A stretch of DNA of 30,859 nucleotides from Verrucomicrobia bacterium UBA740 (GCA_002298665.1 DBKW01000074.1:1-30859); one strand, 5' to 3'; shown: positions 16,571 to 24,660, numbered from the stretch's first letter. A program made the numbers and translations. Notes: generated by a model from the letters alone, not told the origin.

Positions 16571-17236
16571 CTAGCACCAGTCGATCGGGGCGTGAGCGTG
16601 CACTATCGTACCGTCGGGCAGCCGGACACGCAGATCGAGCGCGTGCAAATAGAGGCGCGAAGCGGGCGGTCCGCCGTATTTCACGTCCCCGACAATCGGG
16701 TAGCCCGCTTCGGAGAAATGGACGCGTATCTGGTTCTTCCGTCCGCTCTTCAAATCGACTTCGACGAGCGTCGTCCCGTCTTCTTCGGAAAGCTTGCGCC
16801 ATCTCGTGCAGGCGAACTTGCCGAAGCGGGGGTCCGCCACGCTCTTGACTTTCATGGTCACGGGGTTGTCCCGCAGATAGGACTCGAAGACGCCCGCCGC
16901 TTCCGGCAACAGTCCTTGCACGCGGGCGAGGTAGGTTTTCTGCGCGATTTGGTTCCAGTCCGCGCGCAAGGCTTCCGCCAGCGCTTCCGACTTCGCGAAC
17001 AGGAGCACGCCGCTCGTTTCGCGGTCCAGCCGGTGGACGAGCCAGGCGCGGCGCGAACTCTTCCACTGTCCCTTCCGGACGTAGTCGGTGAGGATGTTTT
17101 CCGCCGTGTACTGCGTTTCGCGGGCGAGCCGGCCCTTGAGGCGCGTATGCGTCGTGAGGAGTCCGGCGGGCTTGTCGATGACAATGACGCGGGCGTCCTC
17201 GAAGAGGATGGGGAAAGGCAAAGGCGGCCGCTTCAT
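16571..17236 (-). CDS. RluA-family RNA pseudouridine synthase
   Basis: A 221-aa pseudouridine synthase. HRLDRETSG (68-76) carries the catalytic Asp, FEDARVIVIDKPAGLLT is the usual N-terminal strand, and GRKNQIRVHFSEAGYPIVGDVKYGG is the C-terminal signature. There is no S4 RNA-binding domain, so it is the short RluA/RluC-like or TruC-like class modifying 23S rRNA or tRNA; the target uridine is not predictable. The ATG at 17236 overlaps the Nif3-like stop by 4 bp (ATGA). Much longer reading frames upstream are shadows of the Nif3-like gene. Confidence 0.9.
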   Translation of the reverse strand: MKRPPLPFPILFEDARVIVIDKPAGLLTTHTRLKGRLARETQYTAENILTDYVRKGQWKSSRRAWLVHRLDRETSGVLLFAKSEALAEALRADWNQIAQKTYLARVQGLLPEAAGVFESYLRDNPVTMKVKSVADPRFGKFACTRWRKLSEEDGTTLVEVDLKSGRKNQIRVHFSEAGYPIVGDVKYGGPPASRLYLHALDLRVRLPDGTIVHAHAPIDWC

Positions 17237-17922
17237 GTCTCCAGCGGAATGGGGGGCGGCACGGGCGCTTCCACGACGCGAAGCGGGAGCCGGGCGGCGA
17301 AAAGACGCGCAAGCGCCGCGACGCCATACGTCTCGGTCTCGTAGTGTCCGGCGCAGATCATCTTCATGCCGACGTTCTGCGCGGCGATCCGCTCGCCCCA
17401 GTTCGCCTCGCCGGTTACGTAGAGGTCGCATCCGCACGCCTTCGCCTCGACGGCGAATTCGCCCGCGCCGCCCGAGCACACCCCCACGCGCCGCCCGTCC
17501 TTGAGCTGCCCGATCAGCCCGATGATGTGGCCGTGGTACGAAAACGCCGGCTCGCAGTCCGCCAATCCCCACGCGCGCGCCAGTTCCCGGTTGTTGCCGA
17601 CGGCCGGGTCGGCGTCCAGGGGCAGGTGGACGGCGTAAAGGGCGAGATTGTGCGCCATCGCCGCGTGCACGACGGCGTAGTCGCTCCCCGTGAGGCGGCG
17701 GATGCCCCCGCCCCAGGAAATCCCGTGGTGCACGACGCACAACTGCGCCCCCGCTTTCGCCGCGCGCTCCAGAAACGCGACGGAGGCGTCCACGCCAAAC
17801 GCCACGGCCTCGATTTCGTCCCCTTCCCGGTCGATTTGGAGTCCGTTGTTGGAGACGTCGTCGAAGGCCGCACAGTTGAGCGTGCGGTCGAGCCAGGCCG
17901 TTATCTCGGCGAGTTTCATCAT
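17233..17922 (-). CDS. Nif3-like dinuclear metal centre hexameric protein
   Basis: A 229-aa member of the Nif3/YbgI/YqfO family, toroidal hexamers with a two-metal site of unclear function (GTP cyclohydrolase I type 2-like annotations exist). Metal-binding motifs are seen: VVHHGISWGG, VHLPLDA and, near the end, CAGHYETETYGV with the His and Glu that complete the site. I choose the ATG at 17922 (MMKLAEITAWLD); a TTG two codons upstream is less likely. Between pfk (12-bp gap) and the RluA-family gene it is clearly in one operon. Confidence 0.9.
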   Translation of the reverse strand: MMKLAEITAWLDRTLNCAAFDDVSNNGLQIDREGDEIEAVAFGVDASVAFLERAAKAGAQLCVVHHGISWGGGIRRLTGSDYAVVHAAMAHNLALYAVHLPLDADPAVGNNRELARAWGLADCEPAFSYHGHIIGLIGQLKDGRRVGVCSGGAGEFAVEAKACGCDLYVTGEANWGERIAAQNVGMKMICAGHYETETYGVAALARLFAARLPLRVVEAPVPPPIPLET

Positions 17923-17934
17923 CCGCAAGAGGCG

Positions 17935-19365
17935 TCAGGGCGCCACGAACAGCGGCGAAAGCGAGCCCGTCGTGCCTTCCGCCCCGCTGAAATAGAACTC
18001 CTGCCCGGTCGCGTCCATCACGCTGCGCCACAAGTCGCTCTTGAGCGAAAGCGTCTGACGCTCGAACGTCGCGAGTTTGATCGGCACGAGCGCATAGCTC
18101 TCGCCCAGGTTGCCCACCACGCAATTCGTGCGCCCGGCCATCGCCGCGTGCACCGCGTTGCGCGCGAGCATGTAGCAGCGGATCGCGTCCGTGCCCCGCG
18201 CCGGGACGGAACGGATCGTGTAGCTCGGGTCGAAGTACTTGACCGAGCTTTTGATGTTCTTCGCCGTGAAATACTCGGTGATCTTGCACTTGAGGAATTC
18301 ACCGATATCCTTCTTGAGGATGTTGCCGCTGGCGTCGCGCCGCTCGGGTTCGCCCTGTATGAGGTTCTGGCCCGCGCCTTCGGCGACCACGATGACGGCG
18401 TGCGTCTTGCCCGCCGCGAAACGGTTCTCGAGCGCCGCGAGCAGTCCGTGCGGACCGTCCAGCGAAAAGTCCATCTCCGGCACCAGACAGAAGTTGACGA
18501 CCGGGTTGGCGATGGACGTATAGGCGGCGATGAAGCCCGAATCGCGCCCCATCAGTTTGACGAGCCCGATGCCGCCCGCCGTGCCTTTCGCCTCCACGTG
18601 GGCGCACCGCGTCACGTTCGTCGCTTCCGCCACCGCCGTCTCGAACCCGAACGAACGCCCGACGAACTGCAGGTCGTTGTCGATCGTCTTGGGGATGCCG
18701 ACGATGGAAATCTTGAGTCCGCGGCGGCCGATCTCCTCCGCCACGTCGCGTGCGCACCGCAGGGACCCGTCGCCGCCCACGCAGAAGAGGACGTTGATGT
18801 TCATGCGGATGAGCGTATCCACGATCTTGTCCGTCGGCTGCTGTCCGCGGCTGGAGCCGAGAATCGTGCCGCCGTTCTCGTGGATCGTGTCCACGACGTC
18901 CGGGTCGAGCAGAATCGGCTGGTAGCCGTAGTCCGGATTCAACCCCGCGTAGCCGAAACGGATGCCGAAGATGTTCTTGACGCCGTAGTCGAACGTCAAA
19001 ATCTCGACGATGCCCTTGATGACGTTGTTCAGCCCCGGACAGAGCCCCCCCGCCGTCACGATACCCACGCGCGTCCAGCTCGGATCGTGGAAGATCTTTT
19101 CGTGCGGACCCGCCCGTTCGAACGTCGGCGTGTGGCCGAGTTTCTCGCGGATATAGCGCAAATACGACTCGTTTTCGGTCACCAGTATGCGTTCGCCATC
19201 GCGGATGAACTCGTGATGGCGCACGGGAGACTGGATTTTGCATTCGCCGAGGCGCTCCACCTCGCACGAATAGTCGCCCTTGTGCGCGGCGATCTTTTCG
19301 AGCGCCGTGACGATGGAAGGCTCGTCTGTGCGTTGTTCGGTTTGCATGTCGGATGGATTGTTCAT
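17935..19365 (-). CDS. 6-phosphofructokinase, ATP-type with PPi-type lysine (group like trypanosome/TP0108 PFKs)
   Basis: A 476-aa phosphofructokinase that phosphorylates fructose-6-phosphate. Seen: GGLCPGLNNVI (106-116), GSSRG (170-174), GGDGS (197-201) and PKTIDND (225-231). Gly in GGDGS is the ATP-type residue (PPi enzymes have GGDDS/T), while Lys in PKTIDND is the PPi-type residue (classic ATP enzymes have PGTIDND). This combination is known from the ATP-dependent PFKs of trypanosomatids and relatives, so I predict ATP dependence, probably without classic bacterial allostery. An N-terminal extension of about 95 residues precedes the Rossmann core, as in that group. The ATG at 19365 lacks a good ribosome site; a Met at residue 7 is an alternative. 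Confidence 0.9.
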   Translation of the reverse strand: MNNPSDMQTEQRTDEPSIVTALEKIAAHKGDYSCEVERLGECKIQSPVRHHEFIRDGERILVTENESYLRYIREKLGHTPTFERAGPHEKIFHDPSWTRVGIVTAGGLCPGLNNVIKGIVEILTFDYGVKNIFGIRFGYAGLNPDYGYQPILLDPDVVDTIHENGGTILGSSRGQQPTDKIVDTLIRMNINVLFCVGGDGSLRCARDVAEEIGRRGLKISIVGIPKTIDNDLQFVGRSFGFETAVAEATNVTRCAHVEAKGTAGGIGLVKLMGRDSGFIAAYTSIANPVVNFCLVPEMDFSLDGPHGLLAALENRFAAGKTHAVIVVAEGAGQNLIQGEPERRDASGNILKKDIGEFLKCKITEYFTAKNIKSSVKYFDPSYTIRSVPARGTDAIRCYMLARNAVHAAMAGRTNCVVGNLGESYALVPIKLATFERQTLSLKSDLWRSVMDATGQEFYFSGAEGTTGSLSPLFVAP

Positions 19366-19390
19366 AAGGTTTTAAGGTGTCTTCGGACGG

Positions 19391-20188
19391 TTACTTGCGT
19401 TTCCTCTGGCGCAATATCTCGTAGAGCGCAATGCCCGCGGCGACGCCGGCGTTCAGCGACTCAAACCCGCCCGGCATGGGCAACTCGGCGATGAAGTCGC
19501 ACGTGCCGCGCACGAGGCGCGAAAGGCCCTTGCCTTCCGCCCCCACGACGAGCCCGGCGCGGCCCTTGAAATCGACGTCCGTGTAGTTCCGCGCGTCTTC
19601 GCCCCAATCGAGCCCCGTGAACCACAGGCCGACCGCCTTCAGATCTTCCATCGCCCGGACGATGTTGACGACGTGCGCCACCTTGATGTGCTCCGCCCCG
19701 CCCGCGCTCGCCCGGACTGCCGCGGGGGTGATGCCGCAGGCGCGGTCTTCCGGGATGATCACCCCCGTCGCGCCCGCCGCGCACGCCGTCCGCAAAATCG
19801 AGCCGACGTTCTGCGGATCCTCTAGATGGTCCAGCACGACCACGAGCGCGTTCTCGTCTTCGCGCGCCGCGTCGAGAATCTCCTCGAACGCCACGTAGGG
19901 ATAGCCGGACGTCTTGAGCGCCACGCCCTGATGGTGGCCGAACCGCGTCAGTTTGTCGAGCTGGGGACGGTCCATCGTGCGCACGACAATCCGCCGCGCA
20001 TGCGCTTCGTCGCGTATCCGGCGCAACTGGTCGTCTTCGTCCGGCGTTGCCGGGGGAAGAATCACTTCCGTGGCCGTGCGCCGTCCCGCCGCGAGCGCCT
20101 CTTCCACGGGATTGCGTCCATAAAGCCATTCGCCGCCGGTGACGAGTTCCCGCGGCCCTTTGTGATGATTGTGCTGACAGTTTGCCAT
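19391..20188 (-). CDS. rlmB: 23S rRNA (guanosine-2'-O-)-methyltransferase RlmB (TrmH family)
   Basis: A 265-aa SPOUT methyltransferase. The N-terminal substrate domain contains LYGRNPVEEAL. The catalytic knot has motif 1 LEDPQNVGSILRTA, motif 2 LVVGAEGKGLSRLV and motif 3 SLNAGVAAGIALYE. These match RlmB (Gm2251 of 23S rRNA), though the wider TrmH group cannot be excluded. The frame opens at a TTG at 20200, but the -10 box at 20203-20208 would put that codon upstream of or at the transcript start. I therefore use the ATG at 20188, which leaves a leader of only about 8 nt and no ribosome site. Confidence 0.9.
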   Translation of the reverse strand: MANCQHNHHKGPRELVTGGEWLYGRNPVEEALAAGRRTATEVILPPATPDEDDQLRRIRDEAHARRIVVRTMDRPQLDKLTRFGHHQGVALKTSGYPYVAFEEILDAAREDENALVVVLDHLEDPQNVGSILRTACAAGATGVIIPEDRACGITPAAVRASAGGAEHIKVAHVVNIVRAMEDLKAVGLWFTGLDWGEDARNYTDVDFKGRAGLVVGAEGKGLSRLVRGTCDFIAELPMPGGFESLNAGVAAGIALYEILRQRKRK

Positions 20189-20202
20189 ATTCTGATGCAA
20201 CT

Positions 20203-20211
20203 ATTATACCA
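20203..20211 (-). promoter_or_regulatory. Extended -10 promoter for the RlmB-PFK operon
   Basis: TGGTATAAT on the minus strand, with the ATG of rlmB only 15 bp after the -10 hexamer. The predicted start site near 20196 gives an almost leaderless mRNA. There is no clear -35 box. Confidence 0.7.
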
Positions 20212-20497
20212 AACCCCCCGCGCTTTTACCATATGCGAATTTTCATAGGCGTCTTGCGAAAGGTCCGGACAGGTTGCGTCCGATTTTCAAAAGGTCCTGC
20301 GCGGAATCGAACACGCTCATTCAATACGGCGTTCCGGCGCAATATGAGGAGCAGGCATAGAATGTCAAACTGAACCCGATAGAGCCGTAGATCGTGCGCA
20401 AATCCAAGGGTCAACTCCCTTTGACGCGCGACAGGTCGCGCCCAGATGGACGCTGTTCAACCGATAAACCCCCTGAATTTCAACAGCGACTTTAGGG
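20212..20497. other. Gap at the boundary between core genes and the accessory island
   Basis: No credible gene. Structures seen: a hairpin GCGCGA-CAGG-TCGCGC at 20426-20441 and a 10-nt inverted repeat with one mismatch (arms 20451-20460 and 20479-20488) just downstream of the coiled-coil gene stop. Neither is followed by a T-run. Read on the minus strand, GTGTTCGATTCC near 20310 resembles a tRNA T-arm, but I could not build a full tRNA around it. Confidence 0.5.
20451..20488 (-). repeat. Inverted repeat downstream of the coiled-coil gene
   Basis: Arms CGCTGTTGAA and TTGAACAGCG on the minus strand (one mismatch) enclose 18 nt, starting 10 bp after the stop codon at 20498. The position suits a transcript end, but no uridine tract follows, so a factor-independent terminator is not supported. 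Confidence 0.5.
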
Positions 20498-21652
20498 TTA
20501 CTTCCAAAGCACCAAGGCAACAGCTGCAAGCGCACTCACTAATGCTACAATCGAAATAATTATTGACGCCTTTCCAGTCCCAAGCTTAAGCTTTGCCTGG
20601 GCAATAGAGCGACGTTGAATCTTCAATCGGTTCTCCAACCCACTGATCATACGCGCATTCTTTTCTATCTCCTTGGCATTACTCGTGATTCGGGTTTTGT
20701 TTGCTTCAGTCTTCTTTTCTAACTCGACGTCCTTTTGCGCCTGACGTTCAATTTTCGCATCCTGTTCGTTGTCTGCTTTGCGAAATTCATCTGCAAACTT
20801 CGCATGTGCAACCCTAACTTCCTCTAGAGCCTTCCCTTGTTCAGTAATTCCTTTTGCATTCTCTGCGATTTTATGATCATGTTCCTCGTCCTTCTCTGCC
20901 TGGCGTTTCAGCTCAGCATTTTGCACTTCGTCAACCTTCGCATTCTCCTCTAAAAGACGATCTTGCTCCGCATTTTTCGCGTCAGCCTTTTTGATGGCAT
21001 CCTTGTTCACTCTTATTGCCAAATCTTGATTTTTTACGATTTCCCTCGCCTCTTCGAGGATTTTATTGGCCTTCTGAGCTAATGTATCTTCAATCTTTTT
21101 GAACCCGAACAGCATTTGATCCATCTTCAAGTTAAGATTTTCCTCAAGGTCATTTTGGGTTGCCCTTATCTCATGCTTGGTTTCTTTTATCTCCCTCCTA
21201 AGTTCCATCTGCGTTGTTGTCACACCATTCGCAATCTCGATGACGGACCTGATGAACGCTGTTGTCTCATTGCTCAACTTAATGATTCGCCCATTAGCAT
21301 CCTTAATCTCCCCTTTAGACAATTCTGTGGCAGACCGAATTAGACCGAGTGAAAAGGCTGTCGAGCAAAGAACCAGACCAATAACCCCGCGAATCAACTC
21401 ATTGGTTTCGGAAATCGTCTCATTTGTTTTCGACAATGCATTTGCCAATGCCTTAACGCGCCCCTCGCTTCCAAACTTACCAAAAAAATCTCCTTTTGTT
21501 TCCCTTGCCTCTTCCACTAACTCTTTCGCCATATAAATATCAGCGTTAAGATCTCTTATTTTTTCATCAATCGTCTTGACAACGTCATTGACATCAATCC
21601 TTCCCGCATCGATTTCGCGTTTTATTGCGACTACGTCAAATGTATTATTCAT
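20498..21652 (-). CDS. Long coiled-coil membrane protein, AT-rich gene
   Basis: A 384-aa protein with no recognised family. Residues 88-105 form a hydrophobic stretch (IRGVIGLVLCSTAFSLGL), residues about 120-350 are an almost uninterrupted charged coiled coil, and 361-383 form a C-terminal membrane helix (SIIISIVALVSALAAVALVLW). The coiled coil has near-repeats: NAEQDRLLEENAK, DEEHDHKIAENAKGI, DNEQDAKIERQAQKD and NKTRITSNAKEIEKNARMI. Base composition is clearly AT-richer than the core genes, with many AAA/GAA/ATT codons. Its ATG overlaps the HNH gene stop by 4 bp, so the pair is co-translated and probably works together, for example as a membrane-tethered scaffold or partner for the nuclease-like protein (inference). 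Confidence 0.75.
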   Translation of the reverse strand: MNNTFDVVAIKREIDAGRIDVNDVVKTIDEKIRDLNADIYMAKELVEEARETKGDFFGKFGSEGRVKALANALSKTNETISETNELIRGVIGLVLCSTAFSLGLIRSATELSKGEIKDANGRIIKLSNETTAFIRSVIEIANGVTTTQMELRREIKETKHEIRATQNDLEENLNLKMDQMLFGFKKIEDTLAQKANKILEEAREIVKNQDLAIRVNKDAIKKADAKNAEQDRLLEENAKVDEVQNAELKRQAEKDEEHDHKIAENAKGITEQGKALEEVRVAHAKFADEFRKADNEQDAKIERQAQKDVELEKKTEANKTRITSNAKEIEKNARMISGLENRLKIQRRSIAQAKLKLGTGKASIIISIVALVSALAAVALVLWK

Positions 21653-23340
21653 CTTGCCTCCATTTGTTTCTTGATCAGATTCCTAAGGTCTTCAAGTGCC
21701 GCACCAACTGATCCAAGTGCCGCATCTGCTTTCACCCCGCTTTCGGAAACTTCACGGTCTACCGCTTCAATAGTATCATTTGTACGTACCGCCTCTTTGT
21801 AAACATATCCATAACCTTCCTTCAGGACGTTCCAAGACGCCATCACCTGGCACTTCCCCACGACTACAGACTGCGCTGCAATGCAAAGACTCAATTTATT
21901 CTTCTTCTCGGCCATGTAAACCTTGTCCATGTAATACAGGGCTATCGTTGTCAGGATACCGCCGGCAAGCGCTGAAAGCGTGACCGAAAGCACGTCGCCA
22001 ACCGTACGGTTTATCATAGGAATCGGGAAGGTCATCAGAACTTGCAACCCGGGCACCGACAGCAACAATTTCTCGATACCTGCACTCAAACCCATTGAGG
22101 CAGCACCTATCAAGCCTGCTGTCAAAATCTTCAGCGCTTGATAATTGACCTCCTCCCTCGACATTCCCTCCGGCGGATGCACCATGATTTTAATCGCCTC
22201 GGTTAACGACACAAATCCGGCGCGAATCATTGAGACGATCTTCTTAAGCGTTGTAGCGAAGAGATTGATTACAAACAGAACGATGTTCGAAAGGAAAGCC
22301 TGTATGCCCGCCCAAGCGGAATTTGCGAGCACATCCTTCCAATCCTGCGTGAGTTTTTTGATTAAGGCAGAAAGTCTTTCCTTAAAGCGCTTGTACACAT
22401 CTGCCAGCTTCTCTTTCCCCCAATGATTGACCGTGTACTTTACTTCCAGGAAGACGCCTTGGACCAACTCTCTCATCAAGACTCCAAGAACTTGGTAGGC
22501 AGCCACTTTCGCCGCATCCTTACCGCCAGTTGCAAGCAGCTCGCTGGAATACTTCTTTAGAGCGGCTTTGTTCACTGTGCTCTTTATATGTTTGCGAGCC
22601 CTCTTATCTGCCTGCATCGCTCTTTCTTTATTGATTCCATACTGCTGAGCCTTTGTCTTTCCGTTCTTCTCCTTGGCAAGCCACTCTCCCATTTTATGGG
22701 CACCTTTGGACTGGTTGATGGATCCATTTGTCCAAGCAAGGTTCTCTTTGTCCGTGGCCATCTTCGCACGTTCTTCAGGATTTTGAAAAAGATTGGTCCT
22801 TGGGTCGCTCTCAATCTCCTTCGCTGGAACGATGTGGTCGAGATGCGCACGACCATTTTTCTCGAGTGGGGTGCCGGTGTACTCGTCTATAATCACTTCT
22901 TGCGTTTTGAAAGCTTCTTTGCGCATTCTAGGCAGTGGATTATCATAGCCGACCTCGTCGCGGACATCCGACCATTTGCGACTGCCATCGTTATTCTCCT
23001 TGAACTTCTGATACTTGGCGGCATCGTCTGCACTAGAGGTTATCCCCTTCTCGAAGTTATGGCTAGTGGTTACATTTCCACCATCTTGACACTGGATGAA
23101 TACGCTGGCCAAACCAAATTGTCCAACTACAGTCTCGATTACAGTGTTCTTGCATTGATCAACCAGGTTGCCGACCTCGATTGACTTGTACTCGCTTTTG
23201 AGCGATTCCAATTGCATTAAGGCTTCGTTGAGATTCGCATTGACGTCAATCTCCGCATAGTTCACTTTGTTGAGCTCGGCAATGTCGGCCGCCTCGTTGT
23301 CGCGACAGAGATAATCAATCACATTTGATTTATTCTCCAT
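21649..23340 (-). CDS. HNH nuclease-like protein with C-terminal membrane domain, AT-rich gene
   Basis: A 563-aa protein. Residues about 150-220 form an HNH/His-Me finger endonuclease-type module: HLDHIVP (His166, Asp168, His169), then DKENLAW (Asn200) and NGSINQSKGAHKMGEW (Asn209, Lys212), after a YTGTPL segment. It lacks the paired CxxC zinc knuckle of some HNH proteins. Residues 1-110 are an unknown helical region. From about 340 to 475 there are several hydrophobic segments (about 346-364, 403-420, 424-440, 447-470), followed by a soluble tail of about 90 residues. A nuclease domain joined to a polytopic membrane region is unusual and recalls membrane-anchored effectors. Start ATG 23340 has a GGGGG-type ribosome site. 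Low GC compared with neighbours suggests recent acquisition. Confidence 0.75.
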   Translation of the reverse strand: MENKSNVIDYLCRDNEAADIAELNKVNYAEIDVNANLNEALMQLESLKSEYKSIEVGNLVDQCKNTVIETVVGQFGLASVFIQCQDGGNVTTSHNFEKGITSSADDAAKYQKFKENNDGSRKWSDVRDEVGYDNPLPRMRKEAFKTQEVIIDEYTGTPLEKNGRAHLDHIVPAKEIESDPRTNLFQNPEERAKMATDKENLAWTNGSINQSKGAHKMGEWLAKEKNGKTKAQQYGINKERAMQADKRARKHIKSTVNKAALKKYSSELLATGGKDAAKVAAYQVLGVLMRELVQGVFLEVKYTVNHWGKEKLADVYKRFKERLSALIKKLTQDWKDVLANSAWAGIQAFLSNIVLFVINLFATTLKKIVSMIRAGFVSLTEAIKIMVHPPEGMSREEVNYQALKILTAGLIGAASMGLSAGIEKLLLSVPGLQVLMTFPIPMINRTVGDVLSVTLSALAGGILTTIALYYMDKVYMAEKKNKLSLCIAAQSVVVGKCQVMASWNVLKEGYGYVYKEAVRTNDTIEAVDREVSESGVKADAALGSVGAALEDLRNLIKKQMEAR

Positions 23341-23411
23341 ATTCTACCCCCTTCTATCAAACCTTGGCTGCTTGGATGCTTACCAATACCGGAGAAGCGA
23401 AGCCGGTCTCG

Positions 23412-23783
23412 TTACTCCGCCTGCGCCCTCTTCTGGTAGACGACGCGCACATCGGAGCCGAACATCTCCTTGACCACCTCGTAATCGGGATTGCGTGTGG
23501 CGAGATTGTGCGCGGCGATCGCTCCGCCGGCGACAAGCGACAAGCCCAGCGACGGAATCGCCAACGCCGCCGCGGCAATGCCTCGCCCATGCGTGCGGAC
23601 GCGGCACGTCATGCCCTGCGCCTCGATCAGGCTCTCCACCAGGTCGACGACCGTGCCTTGCTTGCCGGCCTTCACGTCCACAATCTCAAACGTCTGGCGA
23701 TTGCGGACCAATTCGCCAATTCGCTTCTCCAGCGTCTCCCGGTCTCGGGCGTAGCTGATCAACGTAAGTATATTGTCGTTCAT
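23412..23783 (-). CDS. Small protein with a central hydrophobic hairpin, unknown function
   Basis: A 123-aa protein not recognised. The N-terminal about 65 residues are a soluble alpha/beta-looking region (RDRETLEKRIGELVRNRQTFEIVDVKAGKQGTVVDLVESLIEAQGMTCRV). Then comes a Gly/Ala-rich hydrophobic segment (GIAAAALAIPSLGLSLVAGGAIAAHNLAT), too small-residue-rich for a certain membrane helix but compatible with membrane insertion. The end is a strand-like DVRVVYQKR. The ATG at 23783 has a good GAAGGAG site. It sits 36 bp after the YaaW-like gene, in the sigma-54 operon. Composition is GC-rich, unlike the two genes downstream. Confidence 0.75.
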   Translation of the reverse strand: MNDNILTLISYARDRETLEKRIGELVRNRQTFEIVDVKAGKQGTVVDLVESLIEAQGMTCRVRTHGRGIAAAALAIPSLGLSLVAGGAIAAHNLATRNPDYEVVKEMFGSDVRVVYQKRAQAE

Positions 23784-23819
23784 TTTCGTTTCTCCTTCTT
23801 GTTTCTTATTCGTTTTTTC

Positions 23820-24596
23820 TTATTCGTTCCCGGTGCCGTTCTCCTGGGCAAACTTCTCGTTCGCTTTCATCGCACGCAGCGCGGCGATGTAGATGCAGGC
23901 GGGAATCGTCACGCGATACGCCTCCGAAGCGATGTCCAACGCCGTCCACGCCCCCGTGAGAATCCAGCCGACCGGACCGATCAAAACGGCCAGAAACCGC
24001 GTGACATAGATGTTCCCCGCAAATCTCAGCCCGTGGCCGAGAATGGCCTTCGAGATGGTATTGACAAGAATCAACGCAATCTGATACGTCTTGAGTCCCC
24101 CGGCTTGAAGAATCTTGAGCAGTAGTACGCTAGAAAGTCCGCCTAACTTCTGCCCGAATACATACCCCGACTCGTCGAGAAACTTCCGCCGGTCCGCTTC
24201 CGGCATCTTCTCCCAGGCGTCCTCCAGGACCTTGGCGAGAAGCGCACTCTCGATCGTCTCCGTCTTCTGCGCGCGGTTGAAGTTGACCTTCATTTTCTTA
24301 GCCACATCACATAGCACCTCGTGGTAGCTGACGCCCATGTCGCCGCGGAAGATGTTCGCAAACGTGTTGCCGCCAAATTTCTGCACCTCCTCGATGATCT
24401 CGTCCACGTACTTCGTGTGATCGGGATAGTTCGCCTTGAATGCGGGCGCCTTGTCGAGTTCCGAGCTGAACCGGCCCGAGCAATCGATGTCGCCGTTGTC
24501 GTCCGTGCCCAGAATCGCGCCGACAAGCGGCGCCAGCTCGTCCTGCGTGCATTCCTTCAGAAACTCCAATTCATAATCATTCGGCACTTTTGCCAT
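23820..24596 (-). CDS. YaaW family protein (DUF3944-type N-terminus)
   Basis: A 258-aa homologue of E. coli YaaW, a family of unknown function sometimes labelled ubiquinol-cytochrome c chaperone-like. Matching features: an N-terminal NDYELEFLKECTQDELAPL (DUF3944-like), FGGNTFANIFRG (74-85; YaaW has FGGDSIANKLRG), LGHGL (about 186-190) and SEAYRVTIPACIYIAALR (about 224-241; YaaW has SAYRVTIPAVLQIACLR). Residues about 170-240 are hydrophobic and likely membrane-associated. I choose the ATG at 24596 because an AAAGG site lies about 9 bp upstream; the ATG at 24605 abuts that site. It is the first gene after a strong sigma-54 promoter, predicted leader 53 nt. Confidence 0.85.
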   Translation of the reverse strand: MAKVPNDYELEFLKECTQDELAPLVGAILGTDDNGDIDCSGRFSSELDKAPAFKANYPDHTKYVDEIIEEVQKFGGNTFANIFRGDMGVSYHEVLCDVAKKMKVNFNRAQKTETIESALLAKVLEDAWEKMPEADRRKFLDESGYVFGQKLGGLSSVLLLKILQAGGLKTYQIALILVNTISKAILGHGLRFAGNIYVTRFLAVLIGPVGWILTGAWTALDIASEAYRVTIPACIYIAALRAMKANEKFAQENGTGNE

Positions 24597-24660
24597 GATA
24601 GACATCCTTTCTGTTCATGTTCTCTTTTCTAGCCGCACCCTGCAGCCACAGAATAGATAA

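Noticed and set aside
16571..18289. A 572-codon frame suggesting a fusion protein ending in the pseudouridine synthase
   Set aside because: The upstream 350 codons are the out-of-frame shadow of the Nif3-like and PFK genes. The synthase has its own ATG at 17236 with the standard 4-bp overlap.
20290..20400. Possible tRNA remnant or attachment site at the island boundary
   Set aside because: Only a T-arm-like GTTCGATTCC word is present. I could not find a matching acceptor stem, anticodon arm or a second copy of the sequence at the other island end.
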